Assembly (NCBI GenBank): GCA_963721305.1
Contig: CAVRIR010000003.1
Location: 186,001-250,000 of the forward strand
DNA length: 64,000 nt
Source: DATAES01 sp963721305
Lineage (GTDB): Bacteria; Actinomycetota; Acidimicrobiia; Acidimicrobiales; JACDCH01
Direction of reading: 5' to 3'
The notes under the pieces are model-generated. The model was not told the origin of the DNA. It saw only the letters and a program-made list of their open reading frames with translations, and ran no database searches. This document shows positions 1-8,604 of this stretch, piece by piece (the first letter of the stretch is position 1; each line of letters starts with the position of its first letter). A program made the translations under genes and the position numbers.

Positions 1-260
1 ATCGACATGCGGTCGCCGTTCCGGCCGGCAGCCATGATCGCGGCGCGTGCCGCCGCGTCCGCCCGGGCGATCCCCGTGTCGTGATCGGGCGCCTCGACAT
101 AGGTCCGCGCCGCCTCGCGAGCGGCAGACGTGACTGCCATCTTCACGTCGATCACTGCCCATGCGTTCGCGATCAGAAGCGCGCCGATGACGAACAGGAG
201 GATCCCGAACGGCACCGCCTCGATGCCGGCGATCTGGCCGCGGTCGTCGCGCCAGTTCAC
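1..260 (-). CDS. TadE-like pilus assembly protein, partial (C-terminus beyond window)
   Basis: Only the first 86 residues are visible; the gene runs leftward off the window edge. After a short charged start (D5, D6, R7, G8) there is a Glu at residue 14 followed by one hydrophobic segment at about residues 16-37. It then reads into a polar region with Ala-Arg-Glu-Ala-Ala-Arg, the typical opening of TadE/TadF pseudopilins, which are anchored in the inner membrane and help assemble Flp pili. The GTG start overlaps the stop of the upstream TadE-like gene (GTGA), so the two are translationally coupled. TadE and TadF cannot be told apart on this fragment. Confidence 0.6.
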   Translation of the reverse strand, partial: MNWRDDRGQIAGIEAVPFGILLFVIGALLIANAWAVIDVKMAVTSAAREAARTYVEAPDHDTGIARADAAARAAIMAAGRNGDRMS

Positions 261-658
261 TGCTGGCGCTCCACGCGCACCACGACCGTCCGATCGATCA
301 CATCGAACCCGACGAGCTGATCCAGCGGCGGCGCGAGCATCCGAGGGTTGACGGCATGGACGTGGAGGCGCACGACGTTGGGATCCGACAGGTCCCAGTC
401 GAACGCCGCCCGATCGCGGTAGCGGCCGAGCAGCGAACGCGCGTGTTCGACGGCGTCGTCGAGTTGCCGTTGCGTCACCGGCTGTTCTCGCGCAGTCGCA
501 ACTGAGCGAGCGGCGTCGTACGCCGCTGACGTCACCACCGTCGTCGAGTACAGGTTGAAGAGGAGCTGAACGGCGAAGAAGAGGAATCCGACGAAGAACA
601 GGATCCCGAACGACGTGCTCAGCAGCCCCGCGCCACGGTCGCGTCGCTCCGTTCGCAC
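257..658 (-). CDS. TadE-like pilus assembly protein
   Basis: This 133-residue protein has a short basic N-terminus, one transmembrane segment at about residues 14-37, and a soluble domain beginning with a Ser-Ala-Ala-Tyr-Asp-Ala-Ala-Arg stretch. That arrangement is the TadE-like pseudopilin pattern. It starts with GTG two bases upstream of the pilin-like gene's stop codon region and ends in a GTGA overlap with the next TadE-like gene. The role is inferred from the fold and from its place at the distal end of a Tad operon: minor pseudopilin or assembly factor for Flp-type pili. No catalytic residues are expected. Confidence 0.65.
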   Translation of the reverse strand: MRTERRDRGAGLLSTSFGILFFVGFLFFAVQLLFNLYSTTVVTSAAYDAARSVATAREQPVTQRQLDDAVEHARSLLGRYRDRAAFDWDLSDPNVVRLHVHAVNPRMLAPPLDQLVGFDVIDRTVVVRVERQQ

Positions 659-886
659 TCAGCCTCCGGTGCCGATGTTGTCGACGGTGGTGCTGGCCTT
701 CGACCCGGAGCTCTGCAGGATTTGAGTGAAGATCACGTACATCGCGGCGCCGAGGAAGGCGACGATGAGGACGGCGATCGCCGTCGAGATCACGCCCTCG
801 CCGCGGTCGTCACCGAATCGCTTCTGCAACCGAGCCGCGGCAGAGCGGCCGAGTACGTAACCGATGACCAACAGATCGTCCAACAA
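659..886 (-). CDS. Small Flp pilin-like membrane protein
   Basis: The 75-residue product has about 28 polar residues, then Asp-Asp-Arg-Gly-Glu-Gly, then one hydrophobic helix (about residues 33-55) and a Ser/Gly/Thr-rich tail. This resembles a short Flp-type prepilin or a TadE-family relative, where a prepilin peptidase would cut near the Gly-Glu. The start is a TTG (two TTGs in tandem) preceded by a strong AGGAGGC ribosome site 7-8 bases upstream. It lies between tadC and two TadE-like genes in the same operon. It could be the major pilin or a membrane accessory protein; the sequence does not decide. Confidence 0.55.
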   Translation of the reverse strand: MLDDLLVIGYVLGRSAAARLQKRFGDDRGEGVISTAIAVLIVAFLGAAMYVIFTQILQSSGSKASTTVDNIGTGG

Positions 887-895
887 GATTGCCTC

Positions 896-1801
896 CTAGG
901 TCTGAGTGAAGAGGCGCATCGCCTCGATGAATGGGATGGCGAGGAAGATGACGCCGGGGACGAGCGTCGCGACGGTGACCGGGATCCAGACCTGCTGGCC
1001 ACGGCGCTCGACCGTTTCGACCAGCTCCCGGTGAACGTCGCGCCGGATGCTGCGCGCCTCTTCGGCGATGAGCCGGCCGAGGTCGCCTGCTTCCCGGTTC
1101 AGCACGAGGATCGAGACGAGTCGATCGAGCGCATCGACCTGTTCGAGCGATGACCACTCTCGCAGCGCATCGATCTCGCTCAGGCCCTGACGGATGCGTC
1201 CACATACTCGCACGAGATCGCGGCCGCAGTTGCCCTTGCCGCGCGCCGCGAGCCGGTTGAGCGCGGCACCGAGCGAGTAACCGGCGGACAGCAGCATCCC
1301 CAATTGCTCGGCGACGATCGGAAGCTCGAGGAAGACACGCCGTTGCCACCGAGCGGACTCGCTCACGAGTCGTTGCTCGATGACGAGAAACGTCAGCAGG
1401 GGCATGCCGAAGACGAGGAGCAGCCCGACGGCGGTCGGGAGGGAGAACGCGACCGTGATCGCGCCGCCTGCACCGAACGCGCCGGCGCTCCACGCCAACT
1501 GGCGCACCCGGAAGTCGGTCACACGGACGTGGGAGTGCACTCGCTCGAGCCGCGTGGCCACGTCCTCGTCGACGCCGAAGAGTCGGCCGACCTTGGTGCC
1601 GATCTCCTGCGACAGCGGACCGACCACCTCGCGGAAGCTGTTGACGGACAGCAAGCCGGCGCGCCCTCCGCTCGCCGCGACACCCGGCGCGTACGGACGC
1701 AACCGCTCGGTGAGCGGCCGGCGCTCGAACCATCGGACTCGTGACAACACCAGCGCCGCACCGAGCCACAGCACCAGCGACGACAGCACAGCGAGCCTCA
1801 T
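896..1801 (-). CDS. tadC: Tad pilus inner-membrane platform protein TadC
   Basis: The 301-residue product belongs to the type II secretion GspF/TadC family, the inner-membrane platform that works with the TadA ATPase to extrude Flp pili. Hydrophobic segments lie near residues 5-22, 90-108, 112-130 and at the C-terminus (about 272-292). Between them is a cytoplasmic T2SSF domain with the usual Leu-Pro...Gln-Leu-Gly-Met-Leu-Leu-Ser-Ala-Gly-Tyr-Ser-Leu pattern near residues 155-175. The ATG start overlaps the TGA of tadB (ATGA), so I take this start rather than longer alternatives. It follows tadB directly, as in most tad operons. Confidence 0.85.
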   Translation of the reverse strand: MRLAVLSSLVLWLGAALVLSRVRWFERRPLTERLRPYAPGVAASGGRAGLLSVNSFREVVGPLSQEIGTKVGRLFGVDEDVATRLERVHSHVRVTDFRVRQLAWSAGAFGAGGAITVAFSLPTAVGLLLVFGMPLLTFLVIEQRLVSESARWQRRVFLELPIVAEQLGMLLSAGYSLGAALNRLAARGKGNCGRDLVRVCGRIRQGLSEIDALREWSSLEQVDALDRLVSILVLNREAGDLGRLIAEEARSIRRDVHRELVETVERRGQQVWIPVTVATLVPGVIFLAIPFIEAMRLFTQT

Positions 1802-2695
1802 TCGGGGAAGACCCGTTGCTCCTCGGGCAGCTTCATCAGCTGCGCCGCCCACAGCCAGCACGCCACGGTCATGCCGATGCCGACGAGCACGAGGAGCTGT
1901 CCGGAGGCCGTCCGATACGCCTCACGACCGTCACCGACCGAGATGCCGGCCAGCGCCATGCCGAGCGGGACCAGCAGGACGAACCGCCGCGCGAAGCGCA
2001 CGCCCGCTTGCTTGCGCGCGCGCGTCCTTGCGTCCTTGCGCGTCGAGTATCCGGTCCTCGATCAACGCGGTGAGCCTGCGGTCCAAGTCGTTACCGCCGA
2101 GCTCGTGAGCGATGAGCAACGTCTCACACGTTGCATCCGCAGTCGGGTCCGCAAGACGTGTCTTCAACACGGCCAACGTGCGCTCGAAGTCCGTCGAGAT
2201 CAGCCATTCGCGGTGCGCGGCCTCGAAGGCACCGCGAAGCTCGACCGGACCGCGTCGTCCGACGTTGAACAGCGCTTGTGGGATCGATCGACCGAGCGCG
2301 CTCGTTTGGATGCGGATCTCTTCGATCATGCGCGGCCACGCTTCCTGTGCTGTCGCGAGCCGGCTGGCGCGGCGTGCCCGTGACGATGCCATCGGGAACG
2401 AAGCTGCGAACAGTCCGATGACGACGGCAGGGACGAGCCCTCCGAACACCGCGAACGCGATCGAGAAACCGACGATGAACAGAACCGTGAGCACGGCGAT
2501 GAACTCCGTCCAACGGACATCGACGAGTCCGGCTTGGACCAGCCACTCGTCGCGACGGGTGGTCAGGGTGCTCACGATGCTCGGTCGCGCTGTCTCGGAC
2601 CGAGCGGATCGCAGTCCACGGCGGCCGAACGCGACTTCGCTGAAGATGAAGTAGACGCCGCAAGCGGCGGCGACGGCAGCGAGCAACGCGAGCAT
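1798..2695 (-). CDS. tadB: Tad pilus platform protein TadB, apparent frameshift
   Basis: TadB is the partner of TadC in the inner-membrane pilus platform. The first 220 or so codons (2695 down to about 2030) encode an N-terminal membrane helix, two more helices near residues 65-100, and the T2SSF cytoplasmic domain ending in Leu-Ile-Glu-Asp-Arg-Ile-Leu-Asp. The expected continuation, a C-terminal two-helix segment ending in Arg-Val-Phe-Pro-Glu, is intact but lies in another frame at 1798-2015. Removing one base from the GC dinucleotide run at about 2014-2024 restores a full-length TadB of about 298 residues. The ATG start lies one base upstream of the tadA tail's stop. The shift is either a sequencing error or a real mutation. 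Confidence 0.75.
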
Positions 2696-2696
2696 G

Positions 2697-3982
2697 TCAG
2701 CCCTCGAGGAGCTCGCGCACGTCGTAGCCGGCCTCGCGCAACGCGCGCGTCACTCTGACGGGCAGGTTGCCCGTCCACTCGAGCGGCGCGTCGACGCTGT
2801 CGCGCCCGAACACCTCGGTGATCGTGAACTGCAGCGATTCGGGACCGCCGGCAAGATCTTCCAGAGCGGCGATCTCGCCGACTCTCACTTCGTCGCGTGC
2901 CGCGAGCAGTGGACAACGATGTCGACCGATTCACTGACGAGCGCATTGAGCGCAGACATCGGCAGCTCGTTCGACACCTCTGCGAGCTGGCAGATGAACC
3001 GCAGTCGAGTGAGTGCCTGGCGAGCCGATCCGGCATGAATGGTGGTGAGGCCCTTCACGCCGGACGAGAGCGTGAGCAGCAGCGGCAGCGCCTCCCGATC
3101 TCGCACCTCGCCGACGATGGCGACGTCGGGAGCCATCCGGAGGAAGCCCGCGACCAGCCGTCGCAGGTCGACTGGGGGCCGGTCCAGACGTGCCGGACGA
3201 GTCTGCATCGAAGCGACGTTCGGCAAGGGAACGTCCGCTTCGAAGACCTCCTCCGCGACGACCACTCGCCACGACGGGTCGAGCTCAGCCGCGAGGCAGG
3301 AGAGCATCGTGGTCTTGCCCGAACCTGGCGCGCCGGCGATGACGACCGTGAGTCGTGCCTTGATGCATGCTCGAAGGAACCGTGCGGCCCGCGCCGTCAA
3401 CATCTGTCGCGCGACGAGCTCGTCGAGCGACTTGTACGCGACGCCGGTGAACTTGCGGATGTTCACCATGACGTGACCACCGCGGCTGATGTCGGAGTGG
3501 ACGATGTGCAGTCGGGCGCCGTCGTCGAGTTGCGCGTCCTGCAGACCTTCGGTCGCGTCGAGCTTGCGGTGTGCGGCCGATGCGTCGTCGAGGATCTTCG
3601 TCAGCGTCCGGACGACGTGTTCGTCGTCGTGGAACGCTTCGTTGTGGTAGCCGCTCGCGCCGTGGTGGCGTTTGACGAAGATCTGGTCGGGCACGTTGAT
3701 CATCACCTCCCAGACGTCGTCGTCCGCGAGAAGGGGTTCCAACGGGCCGTAGCCTGCGAGATTGCGGAACGCCCGCTCGGTGACGAGCTCCGGATCGGCG
3801 AGGTCGAACTGGCGGCGTCCTCGTTTGAAGTCGTCGCTCCATCGCTCGACTTCGTCCTCGATGACGGCGCGCAGCTTCGGTGAGCCATCGGTGCCCGACA
3901 TGTCGAGCGAGATGTCCTTCGCTCGTTGTTGCACGGCCCGCTCGATCTCTGCGAGGGGCGAGATGACATCCGGAGCGCTCAC
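2697..3982 (-). CDS. tadA: Tad secretion ATPase TadA/CpaF, apparent frameshift near the 3' end
   Basis: This is the hexameric ATPase that powers Flp pilus assembly (CpaF/TadA, type II/IV secretion ATPase family). Residues 1-365 (3982-2885) hold the N-terminal all-helix region, the Walker A motif GAPGSGKTT at about residues 218-226, a Walker B-like IVGEVRD near 290, and a His box Thr-Ile-His-Ala-Gly. The frame then stops right after Val-Val-His-Cys-Ser-Arg. The family's usual C-terminal segment, here ending Ala-Gly-Tyr-Asp-Val-Arg-Glu-Leu-Leu-Glu-Gly, continues in a different frame at 2888-2697. Restoring one missing base at about 2891-2900 joins them. The GTG start overlaps the stop of cpaE (GTGA). 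Confidence 0.8.
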
Positions 3983-5307
3983 TCGTCGTCTTCCTCGTAC
4001 CAGGACCCGAGCGACCCTGGCGCGACGGCCACGAGATCACGCTCGGGCTCCACGTCGACCGACTGCTCGATGGCGTTCTCGAGCATCATCCGGACAGCAC
4101 TCGTGACGGGCGAGACGAGCGCGTCGGGCACACGGGCGGCGGCATGGAGGATCTCGTCGAACCGGCGGCGTTCGCTGATGAAGATCGGGGTCGGCAGGGG
4201 CGAGCGATCCGCGGTGAACGGCTGCGTGAGCGTGCTCACGGCCGTCGTCATCTCGGCACGGGCGCGCTGGCCACGCGGCGCTCGGTTGATCACTGGGAGG
4301 ATCCGGCTGCCGTCCACGCCGTGTTCGAGGAGGGATGTCACGACTCGCACCAGCCGGTGAACACCACGCGGCCCGCTCGAACTCGTCACGACCACGACGT
4401 CGGCGGCGGCAGTGGCGACGCGCGCCATGAGGTTGCGCTCCTCGATGTCCATCGAGCCGCATTGCCGCTCGCCCTCGATGTCGCAGCTGACGTCAGCGAC
4501 GACGGTCTTGTAGGCGCGGCGAAGACCGTCGATCGTCGCTTCGAACGCCCGCGGGCGGATCGTCACCCAGTCGCGGTGACGGCGCAGGCCGAGCACGAGG
4601 TCGTAACCGCGGTCGGCGACGGTGTAGGTCAGCGCGCGCAGCTCGGACGCGCTGGGTGTCGAGCTTCGGTGGAGCTCGACCAGTTCTTGGACCCCGGGCA
4701 CTACATCGCCGGCGTCGTGCAGCATCGCCTGATCGGCGTCGAGGGCGAGGTCGGCGAGCGCGACGAGACCGCCGGTGCGGACGTCCGCGGCGAAACCCTG
4801 GGCGAGTGCCATGGCGAGGATCGACGCGCCCGTGCCGCCAGGTCCAGTGACTGCGACGAGATGACCACGCCATCCGTCGACCTCGCGGTCGCGGTCAGGG
4901 TGGCCACCGCGGCCCTCGTCCTGGTGGCTGTTCACACCGATGCGCACGGCATGCGCGTCGAGTGCGTCGAGCAACTCGTCGCGCGTGAATCCGGGCGACA
5001 GGACCGCGGCGGCCCCGAGCGCGCGCCAGTCGCGCCGCACTCGTTCGTCATCGACGACGATCACCGCGCAGCCACCCGACCGCGCCTCGTCCACGAGGTC
5101 ACGATCGAGCGCAGGCACGCCCGCATCCACGAGCAGCGCGGAGAACGGTCGCCCCGTCCGGAACCGGGCGCGGACCTCCTCGACGGTCACGCACTTCAGG
5201 AACTCGAGGGGGAGGGCGGCGGATGTGGACCATCGGCTGACCTCACCGAACCATCCCGATCGCGCGTGCGCGAGTCCGAGCGCGACGTACCGATCTCCAC
5301 GTGCCAC
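3979..5307 (-). CDS. cpaE: Pilus assembly protein CpaE/TadZ (MinD-like ATPase)
   Basis: The 442-residue protein has an N-terminal receiver-like domain (to about residue 120) with Leu-Leu-Val-Asp and Val-Ile-Val-Val-Asp-Asp strands, and a C-terminal MinD/ParA-type domain starting near residue 150. Its nucleotide loop reads GPGGTGAS, lacking the Lys of a true Walker A, as is common in TadZ/CpaE proteins, which act as polar localisation factors for the Tad machine. The GTG start is preceded closely by cpaB and the gene ends in a 4-base overlap with tadA. In this operon it probably places the pilus apparatus at a cell site rather than supplying ATPase power. Confidence 0.8.
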   Translation of the reverse strand: MARGDRYVALGLAHARSGWFGEVSRWSTSAALPLEFLKCVTVEEVRARFRTGRPFSALLVDAGVPALDRDLVDEARSGGCAVIVVDDERVRRDWRALGAAAVLSPGFTRDELLDALDAHAVRIGVNSHQDEGRGGHPDRDREVDGWRGHLVAVTGPGGTGASILAMALAQGFAADVRTGGLVALADLALDADQAMLHDAGDVVPGVQELVELHRSSTPSASELRALTYTVADRGYDLVLGLRRHRDWVTIRPRAFEATIDGLRRAYKTVVADVSCDIEGERQCGSMDIEERNLMARVATAAADVVVVTSSSGPRGVHRLVRVVTSLLEHGVDGSRILPVINRAPRGQRARAEMTTAVSTLTQPFTADRSPLPTPIFISERRRFDEILHAAARVPDALVSPVTSAVRMMLENAIEQSVDVEPERDLVAVAPGSLGSWYEEDDE

Positions 5308-5309
5308 GG

Positions 5310-6005
5310 TCAGCCCTCGGGCGGTTGGTAGCTCGACACGTCGAGGCCGTGCGCGCCCGTCGCTCGTAGGACGGTGACCTTGCCTGCTTGCGACGCGTGC
5401 GTCACCGCGAGTGCGGCATCAGCGTCGGGAACGGCGAGGACCAGCACGGTGTCGTCGGTGGCGGTCAGCCCGGTCTTCGACCCGTTGTCGACGCGGCGGA
5501 CCTCCGCGTCGCGGGCGACGACAACCGTCTGCCCGGCGCCGGCGGTCGCGTAGGTGGCGAGGACGTCGACCTTCTCGCCCGGTTGCAGCAGTCCGTCCAT
5601 CGCCCGTGCCCGTTCGACGGGGATCGACAACTGGACCCTCGAGTCGGCGGCGTCTCCTCCGAGGACTGAGCTCGCCTGGACAAGATCGCCCGCGGCGAGG
5701 TGCGCAACTGCGATCCGCCCGACAACGGCGGCACTGTCGGTGTACGCGTGCCCGGCGAGATCGGCCGGCAGGTCCATGGATGCCGTGGTCAGGTCCGCTG
5801 CGCTCACCGTCGTGCCCGCGGGGACGTCGCGGGCCACGACGACATAGGTCGCGGCCGACGTTCGCCCCGCACCGCTGGCCGCCACGAACACGCCGAGCGC
5901 CGCCAGCGCGACGAGGAAACCGCCCGTGATGGCGCGGCTGCTCGGTAGGGCTCGGCGCCGAGCGATCGTTCTCGAAACGTCGGCGTCGCGCACTGCCGCT
6001 GTCAC
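5310..6005 (-). CDS. cpaB: Flp pilus assembly protein CpaB/RcpC (SAF domain)
   Basis: This 231-residue protein starts with a basic cytoplasmic tail, a single signal-anchor helix at about residues 27-46, and an SAF domain from about residue 52 with Val-Val-Val-Ala-Arg-Asp-Val-Pro-Ala-Gly-Thr. Such proteins sit in the cell envelope and support the pilus secretion channel. It is the first gene of the leftward tad operon; its GTG start is preceded by a GGCGGAAGAA purine-rich ribosome site. Two bases separate it from cpaE. The upstream 133 bp is shared with a divergent HTH gene and contains an inverted repeat. Confidence 0.75.
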   Translation of the reverse strand: MTAAVRDADVSRTIARRRALPSSRAITGGFLVALAALGVFVAASGAGRTSAATYVVVARDVPAGTTVSAADLTTASMDLPADLAGHAYTDSAAVVGRIAVAHLAAGDLVQASSVLGGDAADSRVQLSIPVERARAMDGLLQPGEKVDVLATYATAGAGQTVVVARDAEVRRVDNGSKTGLTATDDTVLVLAVPDADAALAVTHASQAGKVTVLRATGAHGLDVSSYQPPEG

Positions 6006-6065
6006 TTCTTCCGCCCTTGCCGCAACTTCCTACTTCTCTCCGCCGTTTTGCAGCACGCACAGTAG

Positions 6066-6098
6066 CTGAGATGTCCGCGTCAAGAGAATTCATCTCAG
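6066..6098. promoter_or_regulatory. Inverted repeat between divergent cpaB and HTH gene
   Basis: Perfect 8-bp arms CTGAGATG (6066-6073) and CATCTCAG (6091-6098) are separated by 17 bp in the only intergenic gap between the tad operon and the HTH gene. The spacing suits a dimeric regulator. Function as an operator is inferred from position only. The two arms are AT-richer than their surroundings, as is the whole gap. Confidence 0.4.
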
Positions 6099-6138
6099 AT
6101 ACGGAGAAGCACGAAGAAGCAGTGTTAGTCTCCGGCCC

Positions 6139-6360
6139 GTGAGTGAGATCAGGTGGCTGTCCACAGCCGAGGCGGCCAAGCGCCTCGGGATCACACCGAG
6201 GACGCTGTACCGCTTCATCGATCAGGGCGACATCCCGGCCTACCGGTTCGGCCGCGTCATCCGTCTGAAGGAGGACGAGGTCGATTCGTTCATCGAGGCG
6301 TGCCGCATCGAGCCGGGCACGCTCGAGCACCTCTATCCCGAGCCCGTCGATCAGAAGTAG
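6139..6360 (+). CDS. Excisionase/BldC-family HTH DNA-binding protein
   Basis: The 73-residue protein is essentially one MerR-like winged HTH: Ser-Thr-Ala-Glu-Ala-Ala-Lys-Arg-Leu-Gly-Ile-Thr-Pro-Arg-Thr-Leu-Tyr-Arg at residues 8-25, then Ile-Pro-Ala-Tyr-Arg-Phe-Gly-Arg and Arg-Leu-Lys-Glu-Asp-Glu-Val. This is the excisionase-family/BldC pattern, which in actinobacteria includes chromosomal regulators as well as phage Xis proteins. There is no integrase nearby, so a regulatory role is more likely. It starts at GTG and is divergent from the tad operon, so the tad genes are a possible target. Confidence 0.75.
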   Translation: MSEIRWLSTAEAAKRLGITPRTLYRFIDQGDIPAYRFGRVIRLKEDEVDSFIEACRIEPGTLEHLYPEPVDQK

Positions 6361-6370
6361 CGGCGCGGCG

Positions 6371-6952
6371 TCAGGGCGCGAGGCTGACTTCGGCGATCGC
6401 CGAGATCGCCACGTAGACCGGCGAGGGCGGTTCGCCGTCGAGACGGAGCGTGACGACGTCCCGGCCGACTGCCTGCAACTCCCCGGCCATGCCGCTCTCG
6501 CCTGCGAGGGTCACCACCAGCACCCGGGGACGGTCCTCGGCGAGGATCCCCAACGCGTCGTCGAGCGTCGCCTCGAGGTGGACGGCGCGGTCGCCAGTCG
6601 GTGGCGTCGAGCGCTGCTCGGGTCGCACGGACGCGATGCCCGCGTAGCTCAGCAGCACGTCGCGCCCGGCGTGCGTGCGCAACGCGCAGAAGTCGTGGGC
6701 CACCACGACGACGCGGCCCCGGTGGCGGCGAGCGCCCCGGCCCTCGATCAGCACGGTCGTGCCCTGCTCGGCGAGATCCACGAGCACGCCTGCGAAGGTG
6801 GACGACTCCTGCGCTTGGGTGAACAGCCACCGCTCCCGCGCCCGCGCCGCGGCGGCTTCGTCGCTGCGCATGTCCGCCACCCAACGGTCGAGACGACTGA
6901 CGAGGTCGGCGCCGAGCAGCCCCTGAGCCGCGAACCGGCGGGGAGGTTCCAC
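6371..6952 (-). CDS. Conserved hypothetical protein, 193 residues
   Basis: I do not recognise a named family. The protein begins with a short helical part rich in Arg and Ala (residues 1-55). It continues with alternating hydrophobic strands such as Thr-Thr-Val-Leu-Ile-Glu-Gly, Gly-Arg-Val-Val-Val-Val-Ala-His-Asp-Phe and Arg-Val-Leu-Val-Val-Thr-Leu-Ala-Gly, suggesting two small beta-barrel-like folds. No signal peptide or membrane helix is seen. I place the start at GTG 6952, because longer versions would overlap phoH. It is divergent from phoH with only 30 bp between, so the two genes may share a promoter region. Confidence 0.6.
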   Translation of the reverse strand: MEPPRRFAAQGLLGADLVSRLDRWVADMRSDEAAAARARERWLFTQAQESSTFAGVLVDLAEQGTTVLIEGRGARRHRGRVVVVAHDFCALRTHAGRDVLLSYAGIASVRPEQRSTPPTGDRAVHLEATLDDALGILAEDRPRVLVVTLAGESGMAGELQAVGRDVVTLRLDGEPPSPVYVAISAIAEVSLAP

Positions 6953-6982
6953 AGGCCGAGGGTACGCTCGTTTCTGATTCCC

Positions 6983-7930
6983 GTGAGCTCGACGCAGGTC
7001 AAGATCTCCGTTCCCGGCAACCATCTGATGACCGGTCTGCTCGGTCAGCGCGATGAGCTGCTGCGGCTGGTAGAAGGCGCGTTCAGCGACGTCGAGATCC
7101 ATGTGCGGGGCAACGAGATCACGATCGCCGGCGACCCCGCCGAGGCCGATCTCGTCGGCCGCCTGTTCGAGGAGCTGGTGATCCTGCTGCAGCAGGGACA
7201 CCGGCTCGAACCGGCGAGCGTGACCCGGACGATCGACATGGTGAAGGCCGACGAACGTCCGTCCGAGGTCCTGACCGCGGAAGTGCTTCGTTCCGCCCGC
7301 GGCCGCGCTGTCCGTCCGAAGTCGAGCGGGCAGAAGCGTTACGTCGACGCCATCCGCGACAACGTGATCACGTTCGGTATCGGTCCCGCGGGCACCGGCA
7401 AGAGCTGGCTCGCGGTGGCGATGGCGGTGCAGTCGCTGCAGGCGAAGGACGTCGACCGCATCATCCTCACGCGTCCCGCGGTCGAGGCGGGCGAACGGCT
7501 CGGTTTCCTACCCGGCGACATCATGGCGAAGGTCGATCCGTACCTCCGCCCGCTGTACGACGCGTTGTACGACCTGCTCGAGCCGGAAGGCGCGCAGCGG
7601 CTGCTCGAACGGGGGACGGTCGAAGTCGCGCCGCTCGCGTTCATGCGCGGCCGCACGCTCAACCGCAGCTTCATCATCCTCGACGAAGCGCAGAACACGT
7701 CGCCTGAGCAGATGAAGATGTTCCTGACGCGCATCGGGTTCGGGTCGAAGGTCGTCGTCACCGGCGACGTCACCCAGGTCGACGTGCAAGGGGGGCGCAG
7801 CGGTCTGCTCGGGCTCGAGAAGGTGCTGTCGGGAATCGACGGTCTCGCCTTCGTGCACCTGTCGAGCAAGGACGTCGTCCGTCACCGCATCGTGCAGGAC
7901 ATCGTCGACGCGTACGAACGCATGTCGTGA
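6983..7930 (+). CDS. phoH: PhoH-family ATPase
   Basis: The 315-residue protein has an N-terminal KH-like region (residues 1-85), then the PhoH P-loop domain with Walker A GPAGTGKS at about residues 134-141 and Walker B Phe-Ile-Ile-Leu-Asp-Glu-Ala-Gln-Asn near 230. PhoH proteins are predicted RNA-associated ATPases; in many bacteria phoH is followed by ybeY and era, exactly as here. I chose the GTG at 6983, which gives the usual length. A longer frame upstream is only antisense to the neighbouring gene. ybeY follows after 43 bp. Confidence 0.88.
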   Translation: MSSTQVKISVPGNHLMTGLLGQRDELLRLVEGAFSDVEIHVRGNEITIAGDPAEADLVGRLFEELVILLQQGHRLEPASVTRTIDMVKADERPSEVLTAEVLRSARGRAVRPKSSGQKRYVDAIRDNVITFGIGPAGTGKSWLAVAMAVQSLQAKDVDRIILTRPAVEAGERLGFLPGDIMAKVDPYLRPLYDALYDLLEPEGAQRLLERGTVEVAPLAFMRGRTLNRSFIILDEAQNTSPEQMKMFLTRIGFGSKVVVTGDVTQVDVQGGRSGLLGLEKVLSGIDGLAFVHLSSKDVVRHRIVQDIVDAYERMS

Positions 7931-7949
7931 TGCGGACGTTGATGGGGTC

Positions 7950-7966
7950 CGGGGGCGCAGCCCCCG
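7950..7966 (+). repeat. GC hairpin between phoH and ybeY
   Basis: CGGGGGC and GCCCCCG form a perfect 7-bp stem around the 3-base loop GCA. It lies in the 43-bp gap just before the ybeY start. No U-tract follows, so it is not a standard intrinsic terminator. It may be an mRNA processing or attenuation hairpin, or a REP-like sequence. Confidence 0.4.
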
Positions 7967-7973
7967 AGAAATC

Positions 7974-8531
7974 GTGAGCGAGCCCGGCTATCCGCTCACG
8001 TCCAAACGTCGGCGCCTGCCGGACGAGGGGACTGTCGAGGTGTTCGTGGCGGACGAGCAGTCCGCACAAGCGGTGGACGGCGCGCGCTGGCAGCGGCTCG
8101 CCCAGAACGTGTTGAGCGCCGAAGGCATCCGCGGCGACGCGGAGCTGTCCTTGCTGTTCGTCGACGAAGCCACGATGGCCGAGCTCAACAAGCGGTTCAT
8201 GGGCCACGACGGGCCGACCGACGTGCTCGCGTTCCCGCTCGAGGACGACCTCATCGGCGCAGGACGCTGGCCCGACAACGGTCCGACCGGGCCCGCCAGC
8301 AACCGCGCCGAGGTCGAAGAGGCGCCACTGCTGCTCGGTGACGTGGTGGTGTGCCCCGCGGTCGCGGCGGCCAACGCGCCGGCCCATGCCGGTACCTACG
8401 AGGACGAGATCGCCCTGCTCGTGGTGCACGGGATCCTGCACGTCCTCGGGATGGATCACGCCGATCCCGAGGAGGCATCAGCGATGCAGGCGAAGGAACG
8501 CTCGCTGCTCGAGCGCTTCCACCAACGGTGA
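7974..8531 (+). CDS. ybeY: rRNA maturation endoribonuclease YbeY
   Basis: YbeY is a zinc-dependent endoribonuclease needed for 16S rRNA 3' maturation and ribosome quality control. The 185-residue product carries the family's zinc motif HGILHVLGMDH at about residues 152-162 and the upstream Asp-Val-Leu-Ala-Phe-Pro-Leu strand near 83-89. It starts at GTG. An insert of about 20 residues between the strand and the zinc motif (Gly-Arg-Trp-Pro-Asp-Asn-Gly and onward) is longer than in the E. coli protein. It sits between phoH and a CorC-type gene, the conserved phoH-ybeY-corC-era order. Confidence 0.9.
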   Translation: MSEPGYPLTSKRRRLPDEGTVEVFVADEQSAQAVDGARWQRLAQNVLSAEGIRGDAELSLLFVDEATMAELNKRFMGHDGPTDVLAFPLEDDLIGAGRWPDNGPTGPASNRAEVEEAPLLLGDVVVCPAVAAANAPAHAGTYEDEIALLVVHGILHVLGMDHADPEEASAMQAKERSLLERFHQR

Positions 8532-8544
8532 GCTCCACGGCAGC

Positions 8545-8594
8545 CGAACTCCGGGGAGAAACGGGTGCCAGAGCGCCCGTTTCCATCCAACATT
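8545..8594 (-). repeat. Dispersed palindromic repeat, copy 1 (inverted orientation)
   Basis: This is one of four copies of a ~50-bp element, here on the minus strand relative to the others. Its ends match them (CGAACTCCGGGGAGAAACGG at one side, CCATCCAACATT at the other). The central hairpin AAACGGGTGC/GCGCCCGTTT has one T-G mismatch compared with the perfect palindrome of copy 2. It fills the gap between ybeY and the CorC-type gene, ending 10 bp before the latter's start codon. Confidence 0.8.
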
Positions 8595-8604
8595 CGAGGC
8601 GGTC

